Below are positions 34,403 to 44,331 of a stretch of DNA of 64,000 nt, one piece after another. This DNA comes from Leptodactylus fallax (taxonomy: Eukaryota > Chordata > Amphibia > Anura > Leptodactylidae). The DNA lies in assembly GCA_947044405.1 (NCBI GenBank), contig CAMRHE010000115.1, positions 124,001 to 188,000 on the forward strand, written 5' to 3'. The notes beneath the pieces were generated by a model. It was not told the origin of the DNA. It made no database searches and saw nothing but the letters and a program-made list of their open reading frames with translations. The translations under genes were made by a program, and so were the position numbers. Within the stretch, counting starts at the first letter, position 1. The number at the start of each line of letters is the position of its first letter.

Positions 34403-37400
34403 ACGGCGTCCCTCTGACAGCGTTGGTGGACACTGAATCTCAGGTAACAACCCTGCGCAAGCAGGTGTTCCTTGAATATTGGGACTTAGGTGTGTTGAAT
34501 AGAACACCTGACACATGGATAAATCTGTGTGCCAGCAATGGACAGCCCATACCACAGCAGGGTTATTGGGAACCCACTATCCAGATTGGGGACTTGAAAC
34601 TGCCTAGACAGGGTGTAATTGTCACTGATGTAGAGGATGATAGGTTTGCAGTTGTAATATTAGGCATGAATGTTTTACGCCATTGCTTTGCAGAAGTGTT
34701 GGATGCCTTGCATGCCTCTCTCCTTACAGCTTCTCCCAGTGACCAGCAGACCATTCAGTGGGCCATTCGTGTACTCAATGCCCAGCACAAGTTCGCCAAC
34801 AAACAAGGTGAAATTGGTCGAGTCCGGATCCAAGATACCCGTCCAGTAACCCTACAGCCTGGAACAGAAACTATGGTGTGGTGCCGTGCCCGTCCGGGCA
34901 TAGAAAATCAGGACTACGAGGCCTTGCTACAACTCATACAGGTAGATGGCCAACCACTTGTCATGGCTGCCCGCAGCCTTGTTACAGTTTCCAATGGACG
35001 CGTTCCTGTCCGCTTAGTCAACTTGGGCGATGCTCCCGTGAACCTCCACAAGTTCCACTCTGTGGCCCTGCTACACCGGTTAGCACCAGAAGACATTCTC
35101 TCTGGTGATTCTACCGCCACACAGCGTTCCACCCAAGCTGCTGAGAACATTCAGAATGGAGCCACGAAGTCCTGGTGGGATGAATTGAACGTGGGAGACG
35201 CCAATACCCCTATAGAGCACATCAATGGGGTTCGCAATGTGGCCAAGCGTTACCAACAGGCATTCAGCAAACACCCATTGGACTTTGGTAAGACCACGAC
35301 CATACAACATCGCATTCTGACTGGCGACCACCATCCAATCAAGGAGCGTCACCGTCCAATACCACCAGCGATGTACCAACCGGTGAAAAAGTTGATCCAA
35401 GAGATGCGAGATGCTGATGTCATCCGGGAGAGTAACAGCCCCTGGGCAGCCCCGCTAGTCCTCGTCAAGAAGAAAGACGGAACCCTACGATTTTGTGTGG
35501 ACTATCGTAAACTCAACAACGTCACGCACAAAGACGCATACCCATTGCCACGGATTGAGGAATCTCTAACGGCTTTGGGATCAGCTACCTGTTTCTCGAC
35601 CCTGGACTTAACCAGTGGATACTGGCAAGTCCCTATGGCGCCTGAAGATCGTGAAAAGACTGCGTTTACGACCCCGATGGGACTCTTTGAATTCAATAGC
35701 ATGCCATTTGGGCTATGTAATGCCCCAGCCACATTCCAACGGCTTATGGAGAGGTGCCTCGGCCATGAGAATTTCCAGAGTGTGCTACTGTACTTGGACG
35801 ATGTTATTGTATTCTCCCGGACATACCAAGAACACCTTCGTCACCTGTCCGAGGTATTCAAGGTACTTATACAGCACAGCCTAAAGGTGAAGCCCTCCAA
35901 GTGCTACCTGTTGAAATCCCAAGTTCACTACCTTGGGCATGTCGTGAGCGCACAAGGCGTCCAACCTGATCCTGAAAAGATCACTGCAGTCCAGAACTGG
36001 CGAAGACCAACTACCGTCAAAGAAGTCCGAAGCTTCCTTGGATTCGCAGGTTACTACCGGCGTTTCATACCACACTTCGCCCAAGTAGCCGAGCCTCTGA
36101 ACGAGTTGTTGCGCGGTTGTCCCAGAGAAAACTGCAACCGAAAGCTTCCGGTAGACTGGACAGCGCGTCAAGAGGAAGCCTTTCAAGCGCTTAAAGCACT
36201 TCTGACGCAACCACCAATTCTAGCCTATCCCGACTACAGTCAGCCATTCCGCTTGTACACAGATGCAAGTCACCAAGGTTTGGGTGCAGTGTTGTCCCAG
36301 GTTCAGGACAACAAAGAGCGAGTCATCGCCTACGCCAGCAGGAGTCTGAGAGGCGCGGAGAAGAACGACCAGAACTATAGTTCTTTCAAACTCGAACTTC
36401 TGGCGCTTGTCTGGGCCGTGACAGAGAAGTTTAAAGACTACCTGGCTGCCACACCCTTTACCGTGTACACAGATAACAATCCGTTGGCGCATCTGGACAC
36501 TGCTCGACTGGGAGCCCTTGAACAACGGTGGGCCTCAAGACTCGCGAATTACAAGTTCTCTGTCAAGTATCGCAGTGGCAAGTCCAACGCTAACGCTGAT
36601 GCACTCTCAAGGTTGCCTGTGGGAGAAGAACCACCCCGAGAAGACATCTGGGAAGAGGTGGAGATGCCACCATTCTACAACAAGTTTGCCCAACAGGTTG
36701 CTATTGGTGTCCCTGTAGAAGGAGAATCTCTGGCGAAAACAGCTGCCGAATACCTCCAGGAGCCATCTCTGTGGAAAACGTTCCAAGAAGAGAGCAGAGT
36801 TTTAGGAGAATTGTCAGATTTCCTGCTTACAGGAAGAATACCAACCCGTGTAAAGAGAGGTCTTCATGACGTGGAATTAAAACGCCTTTGGCGACAGAGG
36901 AAGCGCCTGTTTGTCCAACGAGGCCTTCTACATAGAAACACTCTTGATCCTGTCACAGGTGAAAGGCTTCATCAGATCCTCGTACCAAGAAGAGACGCAC
37001 AGATGATACTTGAGGCGTATCATGACAGATCCGGTCACTTCGGGGTACAAAAGACCGAAGCTACCATCCGTCGTCGCTTCTATTGGGTTGGGATGAGGAG
37101 TGACATTGAGAGTTGGTGCCGAGAGTGTCCCGCCTGTAGTATCACCAAGGAAGGTCGAAGAGATCAGAAGGCCCCTCTACATCCAATTAAGACTCAAAAG
37201 CCGTGTGAAATTGTTGCTCTGGACCATGTGAAGTTGGGTCCCACACGTTTCGGCTACAGCTACGCTCTGACAATGGTGGATCATTACTCCAAGTTCCTTG
37301 TCATCGTGCCTGTCAGAGATCTTACAGCAAGAACTACGGCTGAGACCTTCTACGCAGAGTTTGTCCGCCATTACGGTTGTCCTGAGCATATCCTCACTGA

Positions 37401-38025
37401 CCGTGGATCGGCGTTTGAATCCCAATTGTTCCGTGAGCTGTGTCAGTTCCAAGACTGCAAGAAGTTGCGAACCACAGCGTATCACCCTCAAGGGAATGGT
37501 ATGTGCGAGAAGGCAAATCAAGTGATCATCGGCATGCTGAGAACAGCCGCAGTTACACCTGGTGTTGAGTGGCCTGAGCGTATCAAGGACTTGGCCTATA
37601 TTTACAACAACACACCCCAAACATCTACGGGATACGCACCATTTTATCTAATGTTTGGAAGACAAGGTCAACTTCCTTCAGACTTAACCCTTGGTGTGAA
37701 GGTCCCTGACACCATCAATCCACTACCCATAACAGACTGGGTTGTTGAACACCGCCGACGTATAGAGGAAGCTAAAGAGATAGTTGAAACGCGCATGGAT
37801 GAGGTTCGTAGGAGACAACAGGAGGATTACAACCATCGCGCCCATGCAGCGCCCCTGAAAGTTGGCGACCGTGTATGGTTAAGGAATAACCATCGGAATG
37901 GGAAATTGGATCCATTCTGGGAGAAAGAACCATACAGTGTCATCTCCATACCATATCCTGAATCCGACGTGTATGAGATCTCTAAACCTGGGAGACAGCC
38001 CCAAGTAGTACACCGAAACCGTTGA
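34270..38025 (+). CDS. pol: Ty3/gypsy Pol polyprotein (PR-RT-RNase H-IN)
   Basis: Open over 1,251 codons from 34270, where the first codon is GTG, not ATG. Expression is therefore probably by -1 shift from gag. Residues are counted from 34270. Protease: VDTES at 53-57, with Asp54, where the family has DTG or DSG. Reverse transcriptase: about 370-545, with the active site YLDD at 508-511. RNase H: Asp665 (YTDAS), Glu709 (KLELLALVW) and Asp735 (YTDNN). Integrase: zinc finger His918, His923, Cys953, Cys956, then Asp985, Asp1044 and Glu1080 (DD35E). A GPY/F-like C-terminal part follows (KVGDRVWLR at about 1197); no chromodomain seen. All catalytic residues are present except the protease glycine, changed to Glu (GAA at 34435-34437, one base from GGA). 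That may block polyprotein cleavage. Otherwise the gene looks functional. Confidence 0.95.
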   Translation: MFSVKRATPEAAGRPSGGKKKGPGESSVPLSRFVSACPHITIRVNGVPLTALVDTESQVTTLRKQVFLEYWDLGVLNRTPDTWINLCASNGQPIPQQGYWEPTIQIGDLKLPRQGVIVTDVEDDRFAVVILGMNVLRHCFAEVLDALHASLLTASPSDQQTIQWAIRVLNAQHKFANKQGEIGRVRIQDTRPVTLQPGTETMVWCRARPGIENQDYEALLQLIQVDGQPLVMAARSLVTVSNGRVPVRLVNLGDAPVNLHKFHSVALLHRLAPEDILSGDSTATQRSTQAAENIQNGATKSWWDELNVGDANTPIEHINGVRNVAKRYQQAFSKHPLDFGKTTTIQHRILTGDHHPIKERHRPIPPAMYQPVKKLIQEMRDADVIRESNSPWAAPLVLVKKKDGTLRFCVDYRKLNNVTHKDAYPLPRIEESLTALGSATCFSTLDLTSGYWQVPMAPEDREKTAFTTPMGLFEFNSMPFGLCNAPATFQRLMERCLGHENFQSVLLYLDDVIVFSRTYQEHLRHLSEVFKVLIQHSLKVKPSKCYLLKSQVHYLGHVVSAQGVQPDPEKITAVQNWRRPTTVKEVRSFLGFAGYYRRFIPHFAQVAEPLNELLRGCPRENCNRKLPVDWTARQEEAFQALKALLTQPPILAYPDYSQPFRLYTDASHQGLGAVLSQVQDNKERVIAYASRSLRGAEKNDQNYSSFKLELLALVWAVTEKFKDYLAATPFTVYTDNNPLAHLDTARLGALEQRWASRLANYKFSVKYRSGKSNANADALSRLPVGEEPPREDIWEEVEMPPFYNKFAQQVAIGVPVEGESLAKTAAEYLQEPSLWKTFQEESRVLGELSDFLLTGRIPTRVKRGLHDVELKRLWRQRKRLFVQRGLLHRNTLDPVTGERLHQILVPRRDAQMILEAYHDRSGHFGVQKTEATIRRRFYWVGMRSDIESWCRECPACSITKEGRRDQKAPLHPIKTQKPCEIVALDHVKLGPTRFGYSYALTMVDHYSKFLVIVPVRDLTARTTAETFYAEFVRHYGCPEHILTDRGSAFESQLFRELCQFQDCKKLRTTAYHPQGNGMCEKANQVIIGMLRTAAVTPGVEWPERIKDLAYIYNNTPQTSTGYAPFYLMFGRQGQLPSDLTLGVKVPDTINPLPITDWVVEHRRRIEEAKEIVETRMDEVRRRQQEDYNHRAHAAPLKVGDRVWLRNNHRNGKLDPFWEKEPYSVISIPYPESDVYEISKPGRQPQVVHRNR
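34279..34319 (+). promoter_or_regulatory. Candidate -1 ribosomal frameshift signal
   Basis: GTTAAAC at 34279-34285 is placed correctly in the gag frame (G TTA AAC). After an 8 nt spacer, CCCGAGG (34294-34300) can pair perfectly with CCTCGGG (34313-34319) across a 12 nt loop. Pol has no ATG near its start and is open only from 34249, so a shift is needed within 34249-34402. GTTAAAC is a known -1 heptamer in other systems; its use here is inferred. Confidence 0.75.
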
Positions 38026-38095
38026 AGCTGTGCCTTTAAGAAGGACTACCCACAGAGGTGCCCCCAGCTGAGACGAGTACAGAGATCTTGTCACC
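38026..38095 (+). other. Region between pol and the matched part of the 3' LTR
   Basis: Seventy bases that should hold the polypurine tract and the first bases of the 3' LTR. No clear purine tract is visible; AAGAAGGA near 38038 and AGAGG near 38055 are the best candidates. It does not match the first 51 bp of the 5' LTR. Confidence 0.5.
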
Positions 38096-39165
38096 TGTAT
38101 TATTTCCTGTTGCTTCATAGCCTGTGTGACATAGCAGGGGGTCCTGAGTCTCACATAACACAGCGCCACCTAGTGAGCCTCACACATGCATTACACCTCC
38201 CATAGGATTGAATAGTAACCAAATGTCCAATGGGAGGACATCGCCTTGGAAAAGGGGAGGAGTCAGCTGATCACTGGGTCCCCATGGTAACACCCCTGCA
38301 GGAAGGTCCTGCGTGTGAGGAGTTAGAAGTGTGGAGTGTTAGGAGGAGGAGGTGAGGAGAGAAGTGTGATGTCCTGTGAAGAAAGCAGTGAGTTTAGTGC
38401 AGGAATCTCAAGTCCTAGACAGGCCCAGGAAGGTTGGAGAGCTGACATACTCCAGCTATTCAGAAGATCCTGTCCCCTGTCTGCCTAGCCATCGCCCTGA
38501 AGGAAGTCAAGCATCATTATCTTGTCAGCCTGAGACTGTGGAGAGAACATTATGGAACACGTGCTCCATAGCCAGTATCACAGGATCCAGGGGCCAAGGC
38601 CAGACCTGTGGAATATCCTGCCACCCTGACTATTGCACCCCGAAACTCTGAGCTATCAGGACCACATAACGTGAGTGGGGAATATTATGTACTAGTATCA
38701 TGGTGGGCATCCTCCTATGAGCCAAATAGGAGCCCAGACGCAACTCAGGGCTGTAACACTGAAGTATAAGGGGCTAGGAACACCTTTCATCAAGTCTACC
38801 CTGCACCCCCGGACTTTGCTGTGTCACCAGGCGTACCCCGTCATTGTGTATTGAAGAAACTGTTTAAGCATTTGTGCCTCCACACCCATGGAAGTAAAAG
38901 TTCAACTTTACAACCGTTTCTGTGTCTGACTCTGCACCGACAACATCAGGGCGCCCCAAACACCACCAGTCGGCACAGTATAGGGGAAGCGCCCCGGGGG
39001 AACAATCACCACCAACATTTGTGCAGCCCCCTCATCACCGGTACCAGTGGTGGTAACGTGGGACAGCACCAGCGCTGCGCCCTCGTGCCCAGAGACCGTG
39101 ACAAGTCTGCGCTGTTTGCACCCCGCAATCCCAACTGCAGCGTTACCTTCCATCTGGTCACCGCA
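38096..39165 (+). repeat. 3' LTR of the Ty3/gypsy element (matched part)
   Basis: Matches 31479-32549 except for two substitutions (near 38156 and 38247) and one missing C near 39121. It ends CACCGCA next to the right TTTC duplication. The true left end lies somewhere in 38031-38095. Confidence 0.88.
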
Positions 39166-39618
39166 TTTCCACAGGTCTAATGTCCATTCCTTGTGTTCTT
39201 TAGCCCAAACAAGTCTCTTCTGCTTGTTGCCTGTCCTTAGCAGTGGTTTCCTAGCAGCAATTTTACCATGAAGGCCTGCTGCACACAGTCTCCTCTTAAC
39301 AGTTATTGTAGAGATGTGTCTGCTGCTAGAACTCTGTGTGGCATTGACCTGGTCTCTAATCTGAGCTGATGTTAACCTGCGATTTCTGAGGCTGGTGACT
39401 CGGATGAACTTATCCTCCGCAGCAGAGGTAACTCTTGGTCTTCCTTTCCTGGGGCGGTCCTCATGTGAGCCAGTTTCTTTGTAGCGCTTGATGGTTTTGG
39501 CCACTGCACTTGGGGACACTTTCAAAGTTTTCCCAATTTTTCCGACTGACTGACCTTCATTTCTTAAAGTAATGATGGCCACTCGTTTTTCTTTACTTAG
39601 CTGCTTTTTTCTTGCCAT
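39166..39618 (-). pseudogene. Tc1 transposase (DD38E), N-terminal half
   Basis: On the minus strand it starts at an ATG (39616-39618) and runs about 150 codons to DLWK, where the LTR element interrupts it. It contains the first helix-turn-helix (VAIITLRNEGQSVGKIGKTL), the GRPR AT-hook-like motif (RKGRPRVTS) and the second helix-turn-helix (TSAQIRDQVNA to VKRRLCAAGL). This half is undamaged. In the present arrangement the frame reads on into the 3' LTR antisense strand for about 85 codons, a chance extension. Confidence 0.92.
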
Positions 39619-40034
39619 AATACAAATTCTAACACTCCATTCAGTAGGACTATCAGCTGTGTATCCACCTGACTTCTGAACAACACAATTGATGGTCCCA
39701 ACCCCATTTATAAGGCAAGAAATCCCACTTATTAAACCTGACAGGGCACACCTGTGAAGTGAAAACCATTTCAGGTGACTACCTCTTGAAGCTCATCAAG
39801 AGATTGCCAAGAGTGTGCAAAGCAGTAATCAAAGCAAAAGGTGGCTACTTTGAAGAACCTAGAATATAAGACATCTTTTCAGTTGTTTCACACTTTTTTG
39901 TTAAGTATATAATTCCTCATGTGTTAATTCATAGTTTTGATGTCTTCAGTGTGAATCTACAATTTTTATAGTCATGAAAATACAGAAAACTCTTGGAGTG
40001 AGAAGGTGTGTCCAAACTTTTGGTCTGTACTGTA

Positions 40035-40624
40035 CATTGTGGCATAACATAACCAATAAACCTGAGTATGCCAAGTTGTGGTGCAGTAACTTGTTAGCTC
40101 TGCATTATTATTCTGCTTACAGGCACAGTCAGGACCAGAGTTTAACCCAACAGGTCAGGTGTCGAAGGTGCGCATCTGCACTACTTTACAAAGTGTGTCA
40201 AGTAATGCTGAAATTCGACAATCTGTGTCACACTGAAAATCATTGAGCACTTCAGTACATACGATTTTACTTCTATAGTTTGCCATGTTCTTTTTTATGG
40301 CTTATAAACTTGATGTTATATATCGGTCTACAAAAAAGTTCCACACCTGTCAATGGGTTGCCAATAGGTATTGCAGCTCAGCTTTATTCACATCTATGGA
40401 GCTAAACTACAACAAAGTGTAGTACTGTATTTTTTGTAATCCCAAACAATCCCTTTGTTTATATATTATTTATACACATACTGTACATAGACATACCGTA
40501 CATATACACACGCACAAGCAAAGTTTAACTTTAAACAGGACTTTGACTGTTTCAATGGCTTATCAATGGTTATTATTGTGTATTCTGATAAGATATTGTG
40601 CTGCAACAAGTTTTCAATGTCAGC
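40035..40624. other. Non-genic sequence
   Basis: No gene or element ends recognised. Confidence 0.45.
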
Positions 40625-41430
40625 TGAAAGAAAATATGTCACCAGAAAATAACTTATTTTTTAACCACGTTTTCATGTTAAATATATCTTTTAAGAATTT
40701 TAGATGATATTTTAAAAAAAATTTCTATGACACTATAGTTTTAAAAAATTACTAACTCTACAACTTTCACTCTGGCTATTAAACCTAGTAATAGAAAATT
40801 GCCAATTCCGTAGGGGCATTCTTTGCAACAGTTACTTCATTTACATCACAGACAGGATTACAATAGAGGATAACAACTCTATAGGTAACACCATTAAGCA
40901 ATTATTGCATCCACTACTGACAATATATATTGTAAAAACTTATCTGCTCCCCCTCCCTGAATAGAGCTTGCCTAGAAAACTCTCCCATAGACCTCATTGA
41001 GTCAGGTTCAGTCTGCTGCTGCTTATGGCCACTACTATGCTGTAAAGCATATCACTAAATGCTGTTAAGGCTACATTCACAAACATCTAAGGGAGACTTT
41101 GTTGCAGTGTCCACCAAAAATTGGCAGAGGAAAGACTTTTTCCTTCGATGGTTTTAATTTAAAAATGGTGGACACCACACACACCCCATTATAGTCAATG
41201 TGGTCCACCCAGCTTTGTGTGTAACCGCTGTTTTAGCAGTCTGCCTCTCTAATATTCGGGTCCCCCAACGGACCTGAACAACGGAGAGGCAACACTAGTA
41301 TGAACCTAGCGTAACACAGCAGAGGAGAAGCTCAGGCAAGATGGCAGCCCCTAAAATCATATCCAGTAAACAGAATAAAAAAGCCTCAATCATAAAACAA
41401 ATTAGGAAAAGTGATATATTTCACTAACTG
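40625..41430. repeat. T2-like repeat, second copy, split by a MITE
   Basis: Diverged paralogue of 7112-7570, sharing GTCACCAGAAAAT, AAGCATATCACTAAAT and the right part around GTGATATATTTCACTA. It holds extra sequence, chiefly the inserted MITE at 41069-41311. Confidence 0.6.
41069..41311. mobile_element. PIF/Harbinger-like MITE
   Basis: Ends are GGCTACATTCACA and TATGAACCTAGCG, imperfect inverted matches. The flanking TAA (41066-41068 and 41312-41314) is single in the paralogue at 7112-7570 (CTGTTAACACAGCAG), which proves insertion with a 3 bp TAA duplication. That duplication fits PIF/Harbinger. A related fragment is at 26104-26330. No coding. Confidence 0.75.
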
Positions 41431-42589
41431 ATTTAAATAAGTTTAATAAAAAAAATTGGCAACACATTCTGTTCCAACAATGAGCTTGGCAGGCTGTAAG
41501 TCGCAAAATAACCTTTGGATGGCGACACGTAGACATATATAGGACATGTACAGCAGACATCTTGTGCCACAATATTACAAAATAACATTGTTTTGAAAAG
41601 CTCGTCATCTTATGACAAAATTACAATATCTAGACGTGTCCAGCCAAGACGTAAGGTAAGGAAGGACGCATTTGTAAAACTCCACAGAACTGTGCAATGA
41701 TTGTCATCACTATCATGTCATGCAACCAAATCCAAAAGTTAGGGTTGCCTCAATATTGCTGACCGGGTAAATTAAAGTAATTATAATATTTAAGCAGTAA
41801 TTATTATGATAACATATGGCTGTAAAAGTAAATCATTAGACGCATTTATGTAAAATAATAAAAACAGCACTCAATTGCAGTCAGCGACTAAACTATTCCC
41901 TAATTAGTCTGCGACCATAAAAAGAAGAAGAAACTACTTGTTAACAGACGTGATCCTCCAAGGAGATGGAGCTCAGTTGAGTGTCTGCGCTTGATCAAAC
42001 AATGCTTGGAAAAACAAAAACCAATGAAATTAAATTTTTAGCTAACAATACGATTTGAGTATGTAAATGGCGGGCGGCCCTGGGAATAGACTCATTTTTG
42101 GAATGAATGAGCATATACACTCATTATTGGTCTCAGTTCTTTGTTGCAGCCTCTGATGGTGGGTTCTTATTTGTTCCATTTTAATTGCACTCTACATTTG
42201 TACTGTCGTGCTTTGTAGGTAGATTGCATATTTCTTAGTATACAACTTGGCAGCTTTATTGTACAATTGAGAAAGGTTAAAATCTCTTAGAAAACTTTAA
42301 GCGAGGAAAAAGTTGCATGAATGTTCAAGATAGGTGGGGGGGTGGGATAAGTGGGGAGAGAGGTAATGCTCCATCACTGAATTGTCTAATGCTCCTTAAT
42401 CCTGACTGCCGCAGCTATTTTCCATTTTTTCATTTTCGTTTTTTACACCCCACCTTCTAAGAGCCATAACCTTTTTATTTTTCACTTTGCAAGGCTGTAT
42501 CAGGGCTTAGAATGTGAAAAAAAAAATCACATTTGTACTATTTTCATATGGGCTTTGTTTTTACATCGTTCACTGTGCAGCCCGGTCAG

Positions 42590-42590
<1 letters not shown>
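41431..42590. other. Non-genic sequence
   Basis: No gene recognised. The part 41760-42130 is AT-rich, non-repetitive in appearance and holds TAATTA/TAATTAT words. From about 42400 onward it looks like part of a dispersed repeat. Confidence 0.4.

Positions 42591-42592
<2 letters not shown>

Positions 42593-42656
<64 letters not shown>
42593..42656. repeat. (AT)n microsatellite
   Basis: About 60 bp of nearly perfect alternating TA. Confidence 0.95.
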
Positions 42657-42657
<1 letters not shown>

Positions 42658-43621
42658 GTATGTGTTATGTTTTAAGACCTTAACAAAAATCCAAAACTTA
42701 AAAAGTTAGGGAAAAAAACATTTCCTTTGTGTCACCATATTCTGACACCCATACCATGGAGTTGTGTAAGGAGTCTTTTTTGTATTCAAGATGTACTTTT
42801 TATTTATACCGTTTATACCATCTTGGTGGGAGGCAAAATGGTTGAAAACATGGTGGTTCCTCCATTCTAAAGGGTTTTTTTTTTTTTTTCAGTTATGGCA
42901 TTCACTGCATGAGATATATATGCAGGACTTTTTCTTATATCTGAAGCGGAAGAAAGCGGTTGACATCAACGGACTGTAATAATGGGAATATGAACTTAGT
43001 CTCATGTGCACACAACCAAGTGTGCCGAGTGAGGGGAACTCCGATACGCCATTGTGATCTGATAATTATAGAGCAGGTCTTATTCTGCTCCATGATATCA
43101 GATCAGAATGGAACAGATTTAATCTCATCCACATATTGTGGAAAAAGAAAAGCTACACAAAAGCTGCGTTTCCAAAAATGAATGCATTTTTAAAAATTGC
43201 AGTATGTTCGTAACGGAATCACATTCATTTTCCTTCATCTGCCTCGTTTTTTAGCAGCATTTCCTGCTTACTGATGGCAAATTAACACCTCAATATAGAT
43301 GACGGCATCTGGGTGGTTAGAATTGGTATCCCCTTCTTTCAATCCCTTGATTCCACCATGGTGAGGGTGTCAGGGGTTGCTATGGCAGCCAGGAGGTCTC
43401 CTAGCTGCCTAGCCTAATTCACAAAGTCAGCAATGTACAACATACTGTAGTACAGAAGTATTGTGTATATTGCAAAAAAATAATCGAAACAAACATTTTT
43501 CATATCAACAACAACTAATGTAAACAAAACATAAATAAATAAATTAGTTAGATAATAATTAGTTATCGCCATGTACTGTATGTATAAGCCTGAACTTTCC
43601 AAAAATAAAGGAAACAGTGTA
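42657..43621. other. Non-genic sequence
   Basis: No gene recognised. TACTTTTTATTTATACC at 42794 is shared with 30068, so this is partly a dispersed repeat. Confidence 0.45.
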
Positions 43622-43933
43622 AGGCCCCTTGTAGACGACATTGTGCTAGTTCAATTTGCTATCCGTGTTTTTCCTGGATAGCACACTGACTCATTAATTT
43701 CTGTTGGCTCACGCACATGCCCATGTATTACACGGTTCTGTATGCAAGCCCACAGTCCGGGCCGCAAAACTCAGGACAGGGCCTATTCCTGTCCAGTTTT
43801 GCGGCCGTGCTTACGCGGCCCCTATTCATTCAATGAATGGGGCCGCAGAAGCACGGTCGGTGCATGGGCGGCACACCACCCATGCCGTTCAATAACTGCT
43901 GGCAGCCAGCGCACAGTTGTGTGCAACGGGCCT
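43622..43933. mobile_element. MITE with serial hairpins
   Basis: Starts AGGCCCCTTGTAGACGAC and ends TTGTGTGCAACGGGCCT, inverted matches. Inside are two strong stems: GGCCGCAAAACTCAGGACAGG with CCTGTCCAGTTTTGCGGCC (about 43760-43806) and GCGGCCCCTATTCATT with AATGAATGGGGCCGC (about 43815-43848). No coding. Confidence 0.7.
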
Positions 43934-44331
43934 AAATGAACGTGTTATGGTTATCTTGCCTATTCCCAAAAATACTACAAAAATTGATCAAAAAGTTGTA
44001 CATACTAGAAATTGGTACCAATAAATTCTACAACTTGCCCTCTGTCGCAACTGTGCCATCAGGCGAATCGCTTATTTGAGGTTTTATTCAGTAAAATACG
44101 GTATTGCCGTAAGTGTAATGAGTCCCAGGCCAATTTTTGCTTCCTAATGCCTTTTGACATACAGGTAGTGCCCAAGTAGTCACCCAGTGATTGGCTGAGC
44201 AGCATTTCCTGTGTGTCGGGAGAGACCAGGAAGTAAAGACAAGCCTGTGGTAAAGTCAGGACAGCAACAGACAGAGATGGCTGAGTTGAGTATAGCCACT
44301 TTTATCTGTTTAACCCATTCTGAGCAGTATA
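43934..44331. other. Non-genic sequence
   Basis: No gene or repeat structure recognised. Confidence 0.45.

Larger units (their letters stand above)
31428..39165 (+). mobile_element. Ty3/gypsy LTR retrotransposon, nearly intact
   Basis: A 7,738 bp element flanked by a TTTC duplication. Order: 5' LTR, primer-binding site, 764 bp leader, gag, pol with protease, reverse transcriptase, RNase H and integrase, 3' LTR. Integrase after RNase H marks Ty3/gypsy (Metaviridae). There is no envelope frame. Between TGTATTATTTCC and CCGCA the two LTRs differ at three places in about 1,070 bp (two substitutions, one indel), so the insertion is young. The first 51 bp of the 5' LTR do not match the 3' copy. 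The element landed in the DD38E Tc1. Confidence 0.97.
30659..40034 (-). mobile_element. Tc1/mariner element, DD38E type, split by an LTR retrotransposon
   Basis: TA plus CAGTACAGACCAAAAGTTTG at the left and CAAACTTTTGGTCTGTACTG plus TA at the right. Long terminal inverted repeats extend inward over about 200 bp on both sides (for example CTTCAAAGTAGCCACCTTTT and its complement near 39838). Without the LTR element (31428-39165 plus one target duplication) the body is about 1.63 kb, normal for Tc1. The transposase gene on the minus strand is cut in two. Confidence 0.95.

Noticed and set aside
31479..38096. TGTATTATTTCC as the true LTR start in both LTRs
   Set aside because: It would leave 51 bp at the 5' side unexplained and no target duplication; starting at 31428 gives a TTTC duplication and restores the Tc1 frame.
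38908..39618. A 236-codon minus-strand frame that could be taken as one gene
   Set aside because: Only the first ~150 codons are Tc1 transposase. The rest is antisense LTR read by chance after the insertion.
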